Assembly (NCBI RefSeq): GCF_003952165.1
Contig: NZ_RXFT01000016.1
Coordinates: forward strand, 1 to 64,000
DNA: 64,000 nucleotides
Source: Variovorax guangxiensis
GTDB taxonomy: Bacteria > Pseudomonadota > Gammaproteobacteria > Burkholderiales > Burkholderiaceae_C
Reading direction: 5' to 3'
The notes beneath the pieces were generated by a model. The model had not been told where the DNA came from. It did no database searches and saw only the letters and a program-made list of their open reading frames with translations. Below are positions 1 to 7,510 of the stretch, piece after piece. Within the stretch, counting starts at the first letter, position 1, and each line of letters begins with the position of its first letter. The translations under genes were made by a program, and so were the position numbers.

Positions 1-58
1 TCTAGCGCGCTGCTGCCCTTCCCGATCCGGCGGTGTTCGTCTTGCGAGCCCGCCGCGC

Positions 59-670
59 TCAGGCCCGCAGCAGCGGCAGGCGCAGCGTGAGCCCCAGCAC
101 GCCGCCGCCATGCGGCGCCGAGTAGATGCGCCCGCCATGGTGGCCGGCGATGCGCTCGCAGGCCTTGGCGCTGGCCGCCATTGCGGCCGGGAGCCTGCCG
201 TCGAAGAACCTCGCGAGCGGCGGATGGGCATCGACCGCATCGAGGTCTCGCCAGTGGACTACCGCCTGCTCGCCATCGGCATGCGCGGACACCTGCAGCG
301 TCGTGCCGGCGCGCATCACGCTGGCCGCATAGGCCGTGACCTTCGCGAGCAGCTCGCGCAGCTCGGCCTCGATCGCGAACACGCATACCGCCTCCTGCGG
401 CAGCTGGATGTCGAGGCGGATGGCCTTGCCGTCGGCCTGAGCCGAGGCGGCGTCGAGCAGCGCACCGATGTCCTGCGCGCGGCTCGCGCTCATGCGCTGC
501 CGCGCTTCCCCGCGGGCCTGCGCGGCGAGTTCGCGCGCCTTGGCGCTCTGCCGCAGGTTGGCGACGAACAGCGAGAACATCATGCAGGCCACGCCGCCGA
601 GCCCCAGCAGGATCGCGGCGGCGATGATGAATCCGAGGTTGCCCGATTGCAGCTGCCCTCCGCCCGTCAT
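59..670 (-). CDS. Membrane-anchored protein with a degenerate histidine-kinase ATPase-like domain
   Basis: A 203-residue protein. Residues about 12-36 form one hydrophobic membrane segment, followed by a charged linker rich in A, R, Q and E, then a domain whose end (CERIAGHHGGRIYSAP, then GGGVLGLTLRLPLL) matches the last strand-helix-strand of GHKL/HATPase domains. What a working kinase needs is missing: there is no HisKA histidine, the N-box position reads LRELLAKVTAYA without the Asn, and no DxGxG is present. The start is set by the TGATG overlap with the upstream lipoprotein gene, which shares base 670. A scaffold or partner role in two-component signalling is inference; the family-level call comes from the C-terminal motif only. 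Confidence 0.6.
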   Translation of the reverse strand: MTGGGQLQSGNLGFIIAAAILLGLGGVACMMFSLFVANLRQSAKARELAAQARGEARQRMSASRAQDIGALLDAASAQADGKAIRLDIQLPQEAVCVFAIEAELRELLAKVTAYAASVMRAGTTLQVSAHADGEQAVVHWRDLDAVDAHPPLARFFDGRLPAAMAASAKACERIAGHHGGRIYSAPHGGGVLGLTLRLPLLRA

Positions 671-933
671 CAGCGCGCTCCCGGCGGCTGCGGCGCGGGT
701 TCGCCCGGCAGGTCGCGCGCGCAACGCTCCTGCGCCGGTGCGCGGCCGGCCTCGCATGCGCCCCAGCCCGGAGGCGGGCGGCGCGCATCGCCGAAGAGCA
801 TTGGAGGCGGCGGTCCCTCGCCGCGGAAGCCGTGCGGCGGCGGACGATAGGGCATGGGCGGCGGGGGCAGCATGATGCAGCCGGCCAGCCCGGAGGCCGC
901 CAGCACGCCCGCGAGAAGTCGGACTCGGTTCAT
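670..933 (-). CDS. Small proline-rich lipoprotein
   Basis: An 87-residue product starting MNRVRLLAGVLAASGLAGC, a typical lipoprotein signal with a lipobox ending at Cys19. The mature part is short and rich in Pro, with PPPPMPYRPPPHGF and a second PPPP run, plus two Cys residues (in GACEAGR and RCARDL). Its stop overlaps the start of the kinase-like gene by one base (TGATG), so the two are probably translated as a pair. Proline-rich lipoproteins of this size are often periplasm-spanning or peptidoglycan-associated, but nothing here fixes a function. No close family is recognised. Confidence 0.65.
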   Translation of the reverse strand: MNRVRLLAGVLAASGLAGCIMLPPPPMPYRPPPHGFRGEGPPPPMLFGDARRPPPGWGACEAGRAPAQERCARDLPGEPAPQPPGAR

Positions 934-980
934 CGGTCGAAGCTCACTGCTGGTTGTGTGGAATGAGGAATACAGGCGCA

Positions 981-1043
981 AACGAAAAAGCCGCGCGGAA
1001 GAAAAAAGGGCAGCGCGTGCATGCCCCTTCCCTTCCGCGCGGC
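981..1043 (-). terminator. Rho-independent terminator of the first porin gene
   Basis: A perfect 12-bp inverted repeat (GCCGCGCGGAAG at 990-1001 and its complement at 1032-1043) with an inner AAGGGCA/TGCCCCTT stem, followed on the minus strand by TTTTTCGTT. It lies 13 bases after the porin stop codon. Confidence 0.85.
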
Positions 1044-1054
1044 GCGCGTTCGAT

Positions 1055-2231
1055 ATCAGAACGCGTGGCGGATGCCGAAGTCGTAGCCGGTGGAAGAACG
1101 CGGCAGGCCGGTGTAGCTGGTGCCCGTGCTGCCATAGCCGGTGGTGCTGGCCGACACCAGGCTGCCCGTGTAGTTCACGTCGTTGCGGTTGTTCACGCGC
1201 GCCACCGTCGCGTACAGCGCCGTGCGCTTGGACAGGTTGTGCACGTAGCCGATGGCGAACTTGCGCGCCAGCGGGTCCTCGCCCGTGATGCCGGCCGCGC
1301 CTTCGTTGTAGCGCACCTGCGAGTACGCCACGCGGATCAGGCCCGCGCCCACCGGCACCGTCGCGCCGATCAGGTACCCGTTGTAGCTGTCGTGCGTGTC
1401 GGCCACTGCCGCGTAGTCGAACTTGTTCTTCACGTTCGACAGCTCGCCGAACAGCTTCACGGGGCCGAAGTCGTACGAGGCGCCCAGGTTGATGGTCTGC
1501 ACGCTGCGCTGCAGCGCGGTGGTGTCCACGACGGTGCTGCGGCCCACGCCCAGGGCGACGTCCAGCGGACCGTTGGCGTAGCCGAAGCGCCCACCCACGT
1601 AGCGGCCCGCGCTGCTGCTCGAGGCGGCCGTGGTGCTGGTGGCGTCCGTGCTGGCGTTCTCGTGCAGGGCGTACTGGAACTGGCCGTAGAAGCCGCCCAG
1701 GTTCGGCGGCAGGAAGTAGCCGATCGAGTTGCTGGCGCGCACGTAGTTGGCGTTGTTGAGGGTGGTGTTGCCGCTGACGGTGCTGATGACGTTGGTGCCC
1801 GAGCCGTTGGTGCCGAACGGGTCGAAGACGGTGTCGTTCCAGAAGGTGGGCGTGTAGTCGCGGCCCAGGCGCAGTTCGCCGAAGCCACCCGACAGGCTCA
1901 CGGTGGAGCGGCGCGAGAAGGTGGAGATGCCGGTGGCGCCGTCGTCGTTGGTGATGGGCGCTTCGAGCCAGAAGCTCGCGGCCAGCCCGCCGCCGAGGTC
2001 TTCGGTGCCGCGGAAGCCGATGCGGCTGGAGTTGTAGCCGGAGTTGCCCAGGCTGGTCTTGCTTTGCTTGACCGACGCGCCGGTGGTGGTGTCGCGCGAG
2101 GTCGTCGACTGGTAGGTCAGGCCGGCGTCCACGACGCCGAACAACGTGACGGACGATTGGGCACAAGCCAGGCCGCAGACGGCCAGGGCAGCGAATGCCG
2201 TGAGGGTTTTCTTCATTCAGGTTCTCCAGTT
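1055..2231. repeat. Direct repeat copy A (1177 bp, porin gene plus ribosome binding site)
   Basis: Copy A of a 1177-bp direct repeat; copy B is 38988-40164. Reading both copies base by base I find two differences, at 1134 (A versus G at 39067) and 1212 (G versus A at 39145), both silent. Identity begins one base beyond the stop codon and ends 15 bases upstream of the ATG. Flanking sequence differs completely on both sides. Confidence 0.97.
1056..2216 (-). CDS. Trimeric outer-membrane porin, OmpC/Omp32 type (copy A)
   Basis: A 386-residue general porin of the Burkholderiales type. It has a Sec signal (MKKTLTAFAALAVCGLACAQ), an N-terminal SSVTLFGVVDAGLTY strand, the family segment SRIGFRGTEDLGGGLAASFW, and the terminal strand YDFGIRHAF ending in Phe, the barrel-assembly (BamA) recognition signal. 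Predicted role is passive diffusion of small anions or nutrients across the outer membrane. The ATG is preceded by GGAGA at 7-base spacing and the gene ends at a strong terminator. The protein is identical to the product of 38989-40149. Upstream lies a copy of the shared regulatory element, reading toward the gene. Confidence 0.95.
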   Translation of the reverse strand: MKKTLTAFAALAVCGLACAQSSVTLFGVVDAGLTYQSTTSRDTTTGASVKQSKTSLGNSGYNSSRIGFRGTEDLGGGLAASFWLEAPITNDDGATGISTFSRRSTVSLSGGFGELRLGRDYTPTFWNDTVFDPFGTNGSGTNVISTVSGNTTLNNANYVRASNSIGYFLPPNLGGFYGQFQYALHENASTDATSTTAASSSSAGRYVGGRFGYANGPLDVALGVGRSTVVDTTALQRSVQTINLGASYDFGPVKLFGELSNVKNKFDYAAVADTHDSYNGYLIGATVPVGAGLIRVAYSQVRYNEGAAGITGEDPLARKFAIGYVHNLSKRTALYATVARVNNRNDVNYTGSLVSASTTGYGSTGTSYTGLPRSSTGYDFGIRHAF

Positions 2232-2273
2232 GCAGCGGCTCTACATCGAGCAGCAGACACGCATGGTCCCGTT

Positions 2274-2319
2274 CAAATTCGGAGGAATCTTGTGATTGAC
2301 CATTGCTTTGGGAGAACTG
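2274..2319 (-). promoter_or_regulatory. Shared envelope motif upstream of porin copy A
   Basis: On the minus strand this reads CAAGATTCCTCCGAATTTG (2292-2274), with a second related copy CAGTTCTCCCAAA (2319-2307) further from the gene. It matches the element found upstream of several other envelope genes in the window. The core is also an imperfect palindrome (CAAGATTC/GAATTTG). The regulator assignment (an OmpR-family protein) is inference. Confidence 0.5.
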
Positions 2320-2369
2320 TTGTTTGCACGCAAACCATCGCGCTCCACCGAAGGAAACACCTCGTTCAA

Positions 2370-2391
2370 GAAGTCTCCCAAAAGCGGCGCG
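2370..2391 (+). promoter_or_regulatory. Shared envelope motif upstream of the first NERD gene
   Basis: GAAGTCTCCCAAAAGCGGCG begins 49 bases before the ATG at 2419. The second NERD gene (41487) has the near-identical AAAGTCTCCCGAAAGTTGCG at the same spacing (48 bases). Conserved sequence and spacing in two otherwise diverged leaders suggest a functional site. Confidence 0.5.
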
Positions 2392-2418
2392 ATGCTCCCT
2401 CGATCGAAGGAGCCCTCC

Positions 2419-3090
2419 ATGACCGCCGCCTTGCCGCCGAGCACTACCGCCACCTCGCTGGGCGTGCAGCAGCTCGCCAGCGCATTCAGCCCCACCTTTT
2501 CGTACCTGCGCATTCTTCGCAACCTCATCATCCCGATGCCGGAGGGCCACACGGTGCCCACCGCGCGCGTCGACGCGGTGCTGGTGTGCGAGACCGGCGT
2601 GTATCTCTTCGAGATCAAGGCCTGGCGCAACGCGTTCGTCTACCGCAAGAAATCGGACCAGTCGCCGCCGCGCTGGTTTCTGCGCCTGCACGGCGGCAAG
2701 AACGCGCGCGAGGTGAAAGACCCCGCATGGCAAGGGGGGCGCAAGACCACGCAACTGCGCAGCCTGCTGTCCGACGAGCTGCGGCTGCAGTACTTCGTGC
2801 TGCTGCCCTGCGAGGGCATCGAACTGGAAGGCGTGATGCCTGCGGCCGTCATCACGCAGCAGGACCTGCCCTACATCGCGCGCCTGGTTCGCAACAACGG
2901 CCGCCTCGCGCGCAACTACCCGCTGCTGGACGAGCGGGCCATCGACCGCACCGTGGAGCGCCTGCTGGAGATACAGGGCAGCCTGACGATCGAGGACCAC
3001 CTGCGCAACTGCCGCGAAAGAAGCGCGCAGATGCCGGAAGCCGCCGCCGCGCCGGCATGGGCGGCATCGAACGCAATGGGGTTGCAGTAA
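2419..3090 (+). CDS. NERD-domain nuclease-like protein (paralogue 1)
   Basis: A 223-residue protein with one NERD (nuclease-related) domain. The PD-(D/E)xK-like signature is intact: Asp52 in ARVDAVLV, then VYLFEIKAW with Glu65 and Lys67. It is clearly paralogous to the product of 41487-42224: both share YLFE(I/V)K, REVKDPAWQ, RKTT.LRSL, ITxQDLPYIAR and a final NCRER. The start is the ATG behind AAGGAG at 6-base spacing; upstream in-frame ATGs (2296) lack this. It sits 83 bases before the bamA-like gene and, with it and the regulator at 5595, may form one transcript. Why a nuclease-like protein travels with outer-membrane assembly genes is unknown; RNA or DNA cleavage has not been shown here. 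Confidence 0.85.
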   Translation: MTAALPPSTTATSLGVQQLASAFSPTFSYLRILRNLIIPMPEGHTVPTARVDAVLVCETGVYLFEIKAWRNAFVYRKKSDQSPPRWFLRLHGGKNAREVKDPAWQGGRKTTQLRSLLSDELRLQYFVLLPCEGIELEGVMPAAVITQQDLPYIARLVRNNGRLARNYPLLDERAIDRTVERLLEIQGSLTIEDHLRNCRERSAQMPEAAAAPAWAASNAMGLQ

Positions 3091-3125
3091 GCCGCAGGTA
3101 AAGACCCCGGCCGTTCCGGGGCAGC

Positions 3126-3161
3126 CCGGAGAAAGTCCCAAATTTCTCCGACATTGGCGGG
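3126..3161 (+). promoter_or_regulatory. Shared envelope motif upstream of the bamA-like gene
   Basis: AAATTTCTCCGACATTGGCG (3140-3159) lies 14 bases before the ATG. An inverted partial copy directly precedes it, so GGAGAAA (3128-3134) and TTTCTCC (3143-3149) form a 7-bp palindrome with an 8-base spacer. It could alternatively act as a weak hairpin after the NERD gene, but no T-run follows. Confidence 0.5.
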
Positions 3162-3173
3162 AACCATGCGGCG

Positions 3174-5576
3174 ATGCAGTTTCCCAAGTCACTCGCAGCT
3201 GCCGCCGCGCTGCTTGCCTCGATCGCCACATCTTCCGCCTGGGCGGTCGAGCCCTTCACCGTCAGGGACATCAGGCTCGAAGGCCTGCAGCGCGTCGAGC
3301 CCGGCACCGTCTTCGCCACCATGGGCCTGCGAGCCGGCGACACCTACAGCGACGAACGCGGCAGCGCGGCCATCCGCAAGCTGTTCGAACTCGGTCTCTT
3401 CAAGGACGTGCGCATCGACGTGAATGGCAACGTGCTGGTGGTGGTTGTGGAAGAACGCCCCTCCATCGCCGACGTGGATTTCGTGGGCACCAAGGAATTC
3501 GACAAGGCGGCGCTGCAGAAAGCGCTGCGCGAGGTGGGGCTGTCCGAAGGGCAGGCCTACGACAAGGCGCTGACCGACCGCGCCGAGCAGGAGCTCAAGC
3601 GGCAGTACATCAGCCGCAGCCTCTACAACGCGCAGGTCATCACCACCGTCACGCCGCTGGAGAGGAACCGGGTGAACATCACCTTCACCGTGACCGAAGG
3701 CGAGCCCGCTCGCATCAAGGAAGTGCACGTGGTCGGCAACAAGGCCTTCAGCGAGAGCACGCTGCTCGACCTCTTCGACCAGGACACGGGCGGCTGGCTC
3801 GACTGGTACACCAAGTCCAACCAGTACTCGCGCACCAAGTTCAACGGCGACCTGGAGACGCTGCGCTCCTACTACATCACGCGCGGGTATCTGGAGTTCC
3901 GCATCGACTCCACGCAGGTCGCCATCTCGCCCGACCGGCAGACGCTGACCCTCACGATCAACATCACCGAGGGCGAGAAGTTCGTGGTGGCCGGCGTGAA
4001 GCTCGCTGGCGACTACATGGGCCACGAGGACGAGTTCAAGACGCTGGTGACCATCCGCCCGGGCAAGCCCTACAACGGCGAGGACGTGGCCGCCACCACC
4101 AAGGCCTTCACCGACTACTTCGGCACCTTCGGCTATGCCTTCGCGCGCGTGAAGGCCGAGCCGGAGATCGACCGGCAGAACAACCGCGTGACACTGGTGC
4201 TCAAGGCGGAAGCCTCGCGCCGCGCCTATGTGCGCCGCATCAACATCGGCGGCAACGCCAGGACGCGCGACGAGGTGATCCGCCGCGAGTTCCGCCAGTA
4301 CGAGGGCGCCTGGTACGACGGCAACAAGATCCGCGCCTCGCGCGACCGCATCGACCGCCTGGGTTTCTTCACCGACGTGAACGTCGACACCGTCGACGTG
4401 CCCGGCTCGCCCGACCAGGTCGACCTGGCGGTGAACGTGACCGAGAAGCCCACCGGATCGCTGCAGCTGGGCGCGGGCTACTCGTCGACCGACAAGGTCT
4501 CGCTGACCTTCGGCATCACGCAGGAGAACGTGTTCGGCAGCGGCAACTACCTGGGACTGAACGTGAACACCAGCTCGTACAACCGCACCATCTCGCTCAC
4601 GGCCACCGATCCGTACTTCACCAAGGACGGCATCTCGCGCACGATCAACGTGTTCCACACCACCACGCGGCCCTACTACGAGGCCGACGGCAACTACAAG
4701 CTCGCGAGCGACGGCGGCTCCATCCGATTCGGCTTCCCGGTGGGCGAGCAGGACACGGTGTTCCTCGGCATCGGGCTGGAGCGCTGGTCGTTCACGCCGG
4801 GCACCAACGGCACCTACACGCTGGTCGACGGCTCGTACGTGTACACCGCCACGCCGCAGGCCTACCTCGACTACTTCAAGTGCACGGGCACCGCGCCGAG
4901 CGTGAGCTGCGCCAAGTCGAGCATGATCGCCATCCCGGCCACGCTGGGCTGGTCGCGCGACGACCGCGACAGCGCGCTGGTTCCCACGCGCGGACGCCTG
5001 CAGAGCGCAAACCTCGAGATGGGCGTCGGCAGCGAACTGCGCTACCTCAAGACCAACTACCAGTACCAGCAGTATTTCCCGCTGTCCAAGCAGTACACGC
5101 TGGCCATCAACGGGCAGCTGGGCTATGCGCGCGCGCTGGGCGACAGCACCTATCCGATCTTCAAGAACTTCTACGCCGGCGGCCTGGGCTCGATCCGCGG
5201 CTTCGAGCAGAACTCGCTCGGCCCGGCCGACTCGGTCACGGGAGGCGCGCTGGGCGGCACGCGCAAGGCGATCTTCAACATGGAGTTCAGCACACCCTTC
5301 CCTGGCGCGGGCAACGACAAGACGCTGCGCCTGTACACCTTCCTCGACGCGGGCAACGTGTTCGCCGACCGCACCGCGAGCATGACCGACGCGCAGTGGA
5401 AGGCGCAGAACCGCATCCGCGCCTCCACCGGCATCGGCATCAGCTGGATCTCGCCGCTGGGCCCGCTGCGGCTGGCCTACGCGGTGCCGCTGATCTACCA
5501 GAAGGCCGACACCGCGAACAACATCGCGGCCGACCGCACGCAGCGCTTCCAGTTCCAGATCGGAACCTCGTTCTGA
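3174..5576 (+). CDS. bamA: BamA-like outer-membrane protein assembly factor (accessory copy)
   Basis: An 800-residue Omp85 protein of BamA length. Residues 1-24 are a signal peptide (MQFPKSLAAAAALLASIATSSAWA). Five POTRA repeats follow to about residue 425, beginning FTVRDIRLEGLQRVEPGTVF, then a 16-strand barrel. The loop-6 signature is IRGF (I674-F677) where most BamA proteins have VRGF. BamA inserts barrel proteins into the outer membrane. The context is not canonical: housekeeping bamA lies between rseP and ompH(skp)/lpxD, whereas this copy lies between a NERD gene and a response regulator 18 bases downstream. I therefore infer an extra, regulated BamA paralogue; a search of the full genome for a second bamA would settle this. 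The start follows GGCGGGAA, a weak ribosome binding site. Confidence 0.93.
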   Translation: MQFPKSLAAAAALLASIATSSAWAVEPFTVRDIRLEGLQRVEPGTVFATMGLRAGDTYSDERGSAAIRKLFELGLFKDVRIDVNGNVLVVVVEERPSIADVDFVGTKEFDKAALQKALREVGLSEGQAYDKALTDRAEQELKRQYISRSLYNAQVITTVTPLERNRVNITFTVTEGEPARIKEVHVVGNKAFSESTLLDLFDQDTGGWLDWYTKSNQYSRTKFNGDLETLRSYYITRGYLEFRIDSTQVAISPDRQTLTLTINITEGEKFVVAGVKLAGDYMGHEDEFKTLVTIRPGKPYNGEDVAATTKAFTDYFGTFGYAFARVKAEPEIDRQNNRVTLVLKAEASRRAYVRRINIGGNARTRDEVIRREFRQYEGAWYDGNKIRASRDRIDRLGFFTDVNVDTVDVPGSPDQVDLAVNVTEKPTGSLQLGAGYSSTDKVSLTFGITQENVFGSGNYLGLNVNTSSYNRTISLTATDPYFTKDGISRTINVFHTTTRPYYEADGNYKLASDGGSIRFGFPVGEQDTVFLGIGLERWSFTPGTNGTYTLVDGSYVYTATPQAYLDYFKCTGTAPSVSCAKSSMIAIPATLGWSRDDRDSALVPTRGRLQSANLEMGVGSELRYLKTNYQYQQYFPLSKQYTLAINGQLGYARALGDSTYPIFKNFYAGGLGSIRGFEQNSLGPADSVTGGALGGTRKAIFNMEFSTPFPGAGNDKTLRLYTFLDAGNVFADRTASMTDAQWKAQNRIRASTGIGISWISPLGPLRLAYAVPLIYQKADTANNIAADRTQRFQFQIGTSF

Positions 5577-5594
5577 GCACAGGGGGTCCTGGCC

Positions 5595-6314
5595 ATGGGT
5601 CGCATCCTGCTGGTGGAGGACAAGAGGCACGACAGCGCCTCGCTGCTGCTGGGCCACCTGCACGGCGCGGGCCATGAGATCGAGCAGGTCGGCGACGGAG
5701 AGGCCGCGCTGGAGCGCATCCTGGGCGAGCCGCCCGCGCTCACCCTGCTCGACGTGGTGCTGCCGCGCATCGACGGCATCCAGGTGCTGGAGAAGGTGCG
5801 TTCCTGCGGCAAGCACCCGATCATCATGCTGACCGGGCGCACGCACGAGGCCGACCGGCTGCTGGCGCTGGACATGGGCGCGGACGACTATGTCTGCAAG
5901 CCCTTCTCGCCGCGCGAGGTGGTGGCGCGCATCCAGACGATTTTGCGCCGGCATGCACAGTGGCGCGACAGCGTGGCGCGGCCCTCGACCGCCGTGCGCT
6001 TCGACGACCCTCGCGGCAACGCCTGCCTCGAAGGCCGCGCGCTGACGCTCACGCGCCGCGAGCTGCTGCTGTTGCGGGCACTGTCACGCGACCCCGGACG
6101 GGTGTTCACCCGCTCCAAGCTGCTGGAGGCAGCCTTTCCCGAGGCCTTCGACGTGAACGAGCGCGCCGTGGACGGGCACATCAAGAACCTGCGCAGGAAG
6201 CTCGCGGCGGCCGTGCCTTCGCACGACTGGATCCGCTCGGTCTACGGCGTTGGCTTCAGCTTCGCGGAGCGGCCGATCGTCAGCTCGTGGTGCGCGGCGG
6301 CACCAGCGCCTTGA
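5595..6314 (+). CDS. OmpR/PhoB-family response regulator without an adjacent kinase
   Basis: A 239-residue two-domain regulator. The receiver (1-120) keeps the acid pair Glu8/Asp9, phospho-acceptor Asp53, Thr80 and Lys102. A winged-helix DNA-binding domain follows, ending HDWIRSVYGVGFSF. It is a close relative of the regulators at 9136 and 42229, which share the stretch HPIIMLT, ADDYVCKPFSPRE and the same end. It begins 18 bases after the bamA-like gene, so it is probably co-transcribed. With no kinase beside it, phosphorylation by the kinase at 7511-9139 is the simplest inference. Its last 35 bases overlap the end of the convergent dioxygenase gene. Confidence 0.92.
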   Translation: MGRILLVEDKRHDSASLLLGHLHGAGHEIEQVGDGEAALERILGEPPALTLLDVVLPRIDGIQVLEKVRSCGKHPIIMLTGRTHEADRLLALDMGADDYVCKPFSPREVVARIQTILRRHAQWRDSVARPSTAVRFDDPRGNACLEGRALTLTRRELLLLRALSRDPGRVFTRSKLLEAAFPEAFDVNERAVDGHIKNLRRKLAAAVPSHDWIRSVYGVGFSFAERPIVSSWCAAAPAP

Positions 6315-7176
6315 GGCGCGCGGCGCCGGCCAGCGCGCGCGGATGCATGGGCGGCCAGCCTCCTGCGCCTCCTGCGCCTGCACCGCCTGCACCGCCTGCA
6401 CCGCCTGCACCGCCTGTTGGCGGCATGCCCTGCGCGCCCGGCGGCATGCCGCCCGCGGAAGGCGATGGCGGCCGCTCGATCGCGGGGTTCGCGGCCGGAT
6501 CGACCACCAGCGCGAGCGTGGCCACATAGCGCTGCCGCTCCTCGCGCACCGCGCCGAGCACGGTGTCGCCGGCCTTCAGCGCGATGCCGTCGACGCTGTT
6601 GAGCGTGTCGCGCATCCGCGTGCGCTGGTAGAGCGGAACCTGCGTGTACAGGAACTCGCTGAGCGCATCGGGCAGGAAGAACTGCGAGGTGAGCACCGCG
6701 CGCGTTCCGTCGAGCACCTTCATGTGGATGTGCGTGGTGCGCCCCGCGTACCAGCCCGGGTAGATGGTGGCGAAGGCGGCGACGCCCTCGCGGTCGGTGA
6801 GCTGGCTGCCCCGCAGGAAGGTCTTGCCCTCGAAGGCGAGCGAGCGGTCGTCGCCCTGCTCGCCGAAGCCGGAATAGCGGCCCTGCATGTCGCAATGCCA
6901 GATGTCCACGCGCAGCCCAGGCAGCGGCTTTCCGGTGGTGTCGCAGACGTTGAAGCGCACTTCCAGCGGCACGCCGTCGAGCCCCTCGGTGATGTCCCGG
7001 CGCATCCGGTCCAGGTCGAGGTAGTAGGGGCCTTCGGTGGTCTGCGCGGTCAGCGGCAGCTTCTTCAGCGCGGTGGCGGCCCCGGCGGGCCGGGCGGAGG
7101 CTGCAGCCAGCGTGGCGGCGCCCAAGGTGGCCAGCAGGCCGCGGCGGCCGATGGCGGTGTCGTCGTGACTTGTCAC
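6280..7176 (-). CDS. Exported intradiol ring-cleavage dioxygenase-like protein
   Basis: A 298-residue protein starting at GTG (VTSHDD), behind GGAAGAAGA, in a GTGA overlap with the small membrane protein upstream. A twin-arginine signal (GRRGLLATLGAATLAAASA) precedes the dioxygenase fold: TEGPYYLD, VDIWHCDMQGRYSGF, and TIYPGWYAGRTTHIHMKV, which holds the Tyr and the two His iron ligands. Intradiol enzymes open catechols between the hydroxyls; the substrate here is unknown. The C-terminal tail is Gly/Ala/Pro rich (GGAGGAGGAGGAGAGGAGG), encoded by a 9-bp tandem repeat, and is not part of the enzyme fold. Exported Tat-type members exist in bacteria but their roles are poorly defined. Confidence 0.85.
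   Translation of the reverse strand: MTSHDDTAIGRRGLLATLGAATLAAASARPAGAATALKKLPLTAQTTEGPYYLDLDRMRRDITEGLDGVPLEVRFNVCDTTGKPLPGLRVDIWHCDMQGRYSGFGEQGDDRSLAFEGKTFLRGSQLTDREGVAAFATIYPGWYAGRTTHIHMKVLDGTRAVLTSQFFLPDALSEFLYTQVPLYQRTRMRDTLNSVDGIALKAGDTVLGAVREERQRYVATLALVVDPAANPAIERPPSPSAGGMPPGAQGMPPTGGAGGAGGAGGAGAGGAGGWPPMHPRALAGAARLKALVPPRTTS
6376..6416. repeat. 9-bp tandem repeat in the dioxygenase tail
   Basis: Four and a half exact copies of GCCTGCACC, preceded by two degenerate units. On the minus strand each unit encodes a Gly-Gly-Ala triplet. Being a multiple of three, copy-number change would alter tail length without frameshift. Confidence 0.9.
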
Positions 7177-7355
7177 TCTTCTTCCCTGTGAACGTTGGAG
7201 CCTGTGAGTTGCGTACCGGCCGGCCGCGTGACCCGGACCTCGGCCCAGAGCACCAGCAGCACCCACGCCTGGGCAAGAAGGCAGAAAGACACGACGATCG
7301 CCCCCTGCAGCACAAGGCTCGGTTCCGGATTCATGGCCTCATGCTGGGGCCGCAT
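7173..7355 (-). CDS. Small single-span membrane protein coupled to the dioxygenase
   Basis: About 60 residues with one strong hydrophobic segment (SLVLQGAIVVSFCLLAQAWV then LLVLWAEV). Its stop codon overlaps the GTG start of the dioxygenase (GTGA), the arrangement expected for translational coupling, which is the main reason to call it a gene. The start is uncertain: ATG at 7355 or ATG at 7334 (MNPEP). Neither has a clear ribosome binding site. A membrane anchor or export helper for the dioxygenase is speculation. Confidence 0.5.
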   Translation of the reverse strand: MRPQHEAMNPEPSLVLQGAIVVSFCLLAQAWVLLVLWAEVRVTRPAGTQLTGSNVHREEE

Positions 7356-7410
7356 GGTGGAGAAAAGATGGAGATCCCCGAGCGGATTTCCTCCCAGATT
7401 CCTCCACATT
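7356..7410. promoter_or_regulatory. Shared envelope motif in the kinase/dioxygenase divergent promoter
   Basis: The best two-half-site version in the window: GATTTCCTCCCAGATTCCTC at 7385-7404, continuing CACATT, is a tandem of ATT(T)CCTCC half-sites one helical turn apart. An inverted copy (CATCTTTTCTCCACC on the minus strand, 7370-7356) faces the dioxygenase side. OmpR/PhoB-family regulators typically bind such direct repeats, so autoregulation of the two-component operon is plausible. Confidence 0.55.
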
Positions 7411-7510
7411 CGGCCGCGATGATCGGTGGCCGTCCCCTCCAGCCGTCCTCAGCCCGCCTCCCCTCGCCCGCCATGCATGCCGCAGAATGCGGCACTGCCC
7501 CTCCGAGCCC

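Noticed and set aside
670..3231. Very long open frame antisense to the porin and its leader
   Set aside because: It runs opposite or out of frame to the porin codons, is Arg/His/Gln rich, and only its last 87 codons (the lipoprotein) look real. An equivalent frame exists opposite porin copy B because the DNA is the same.
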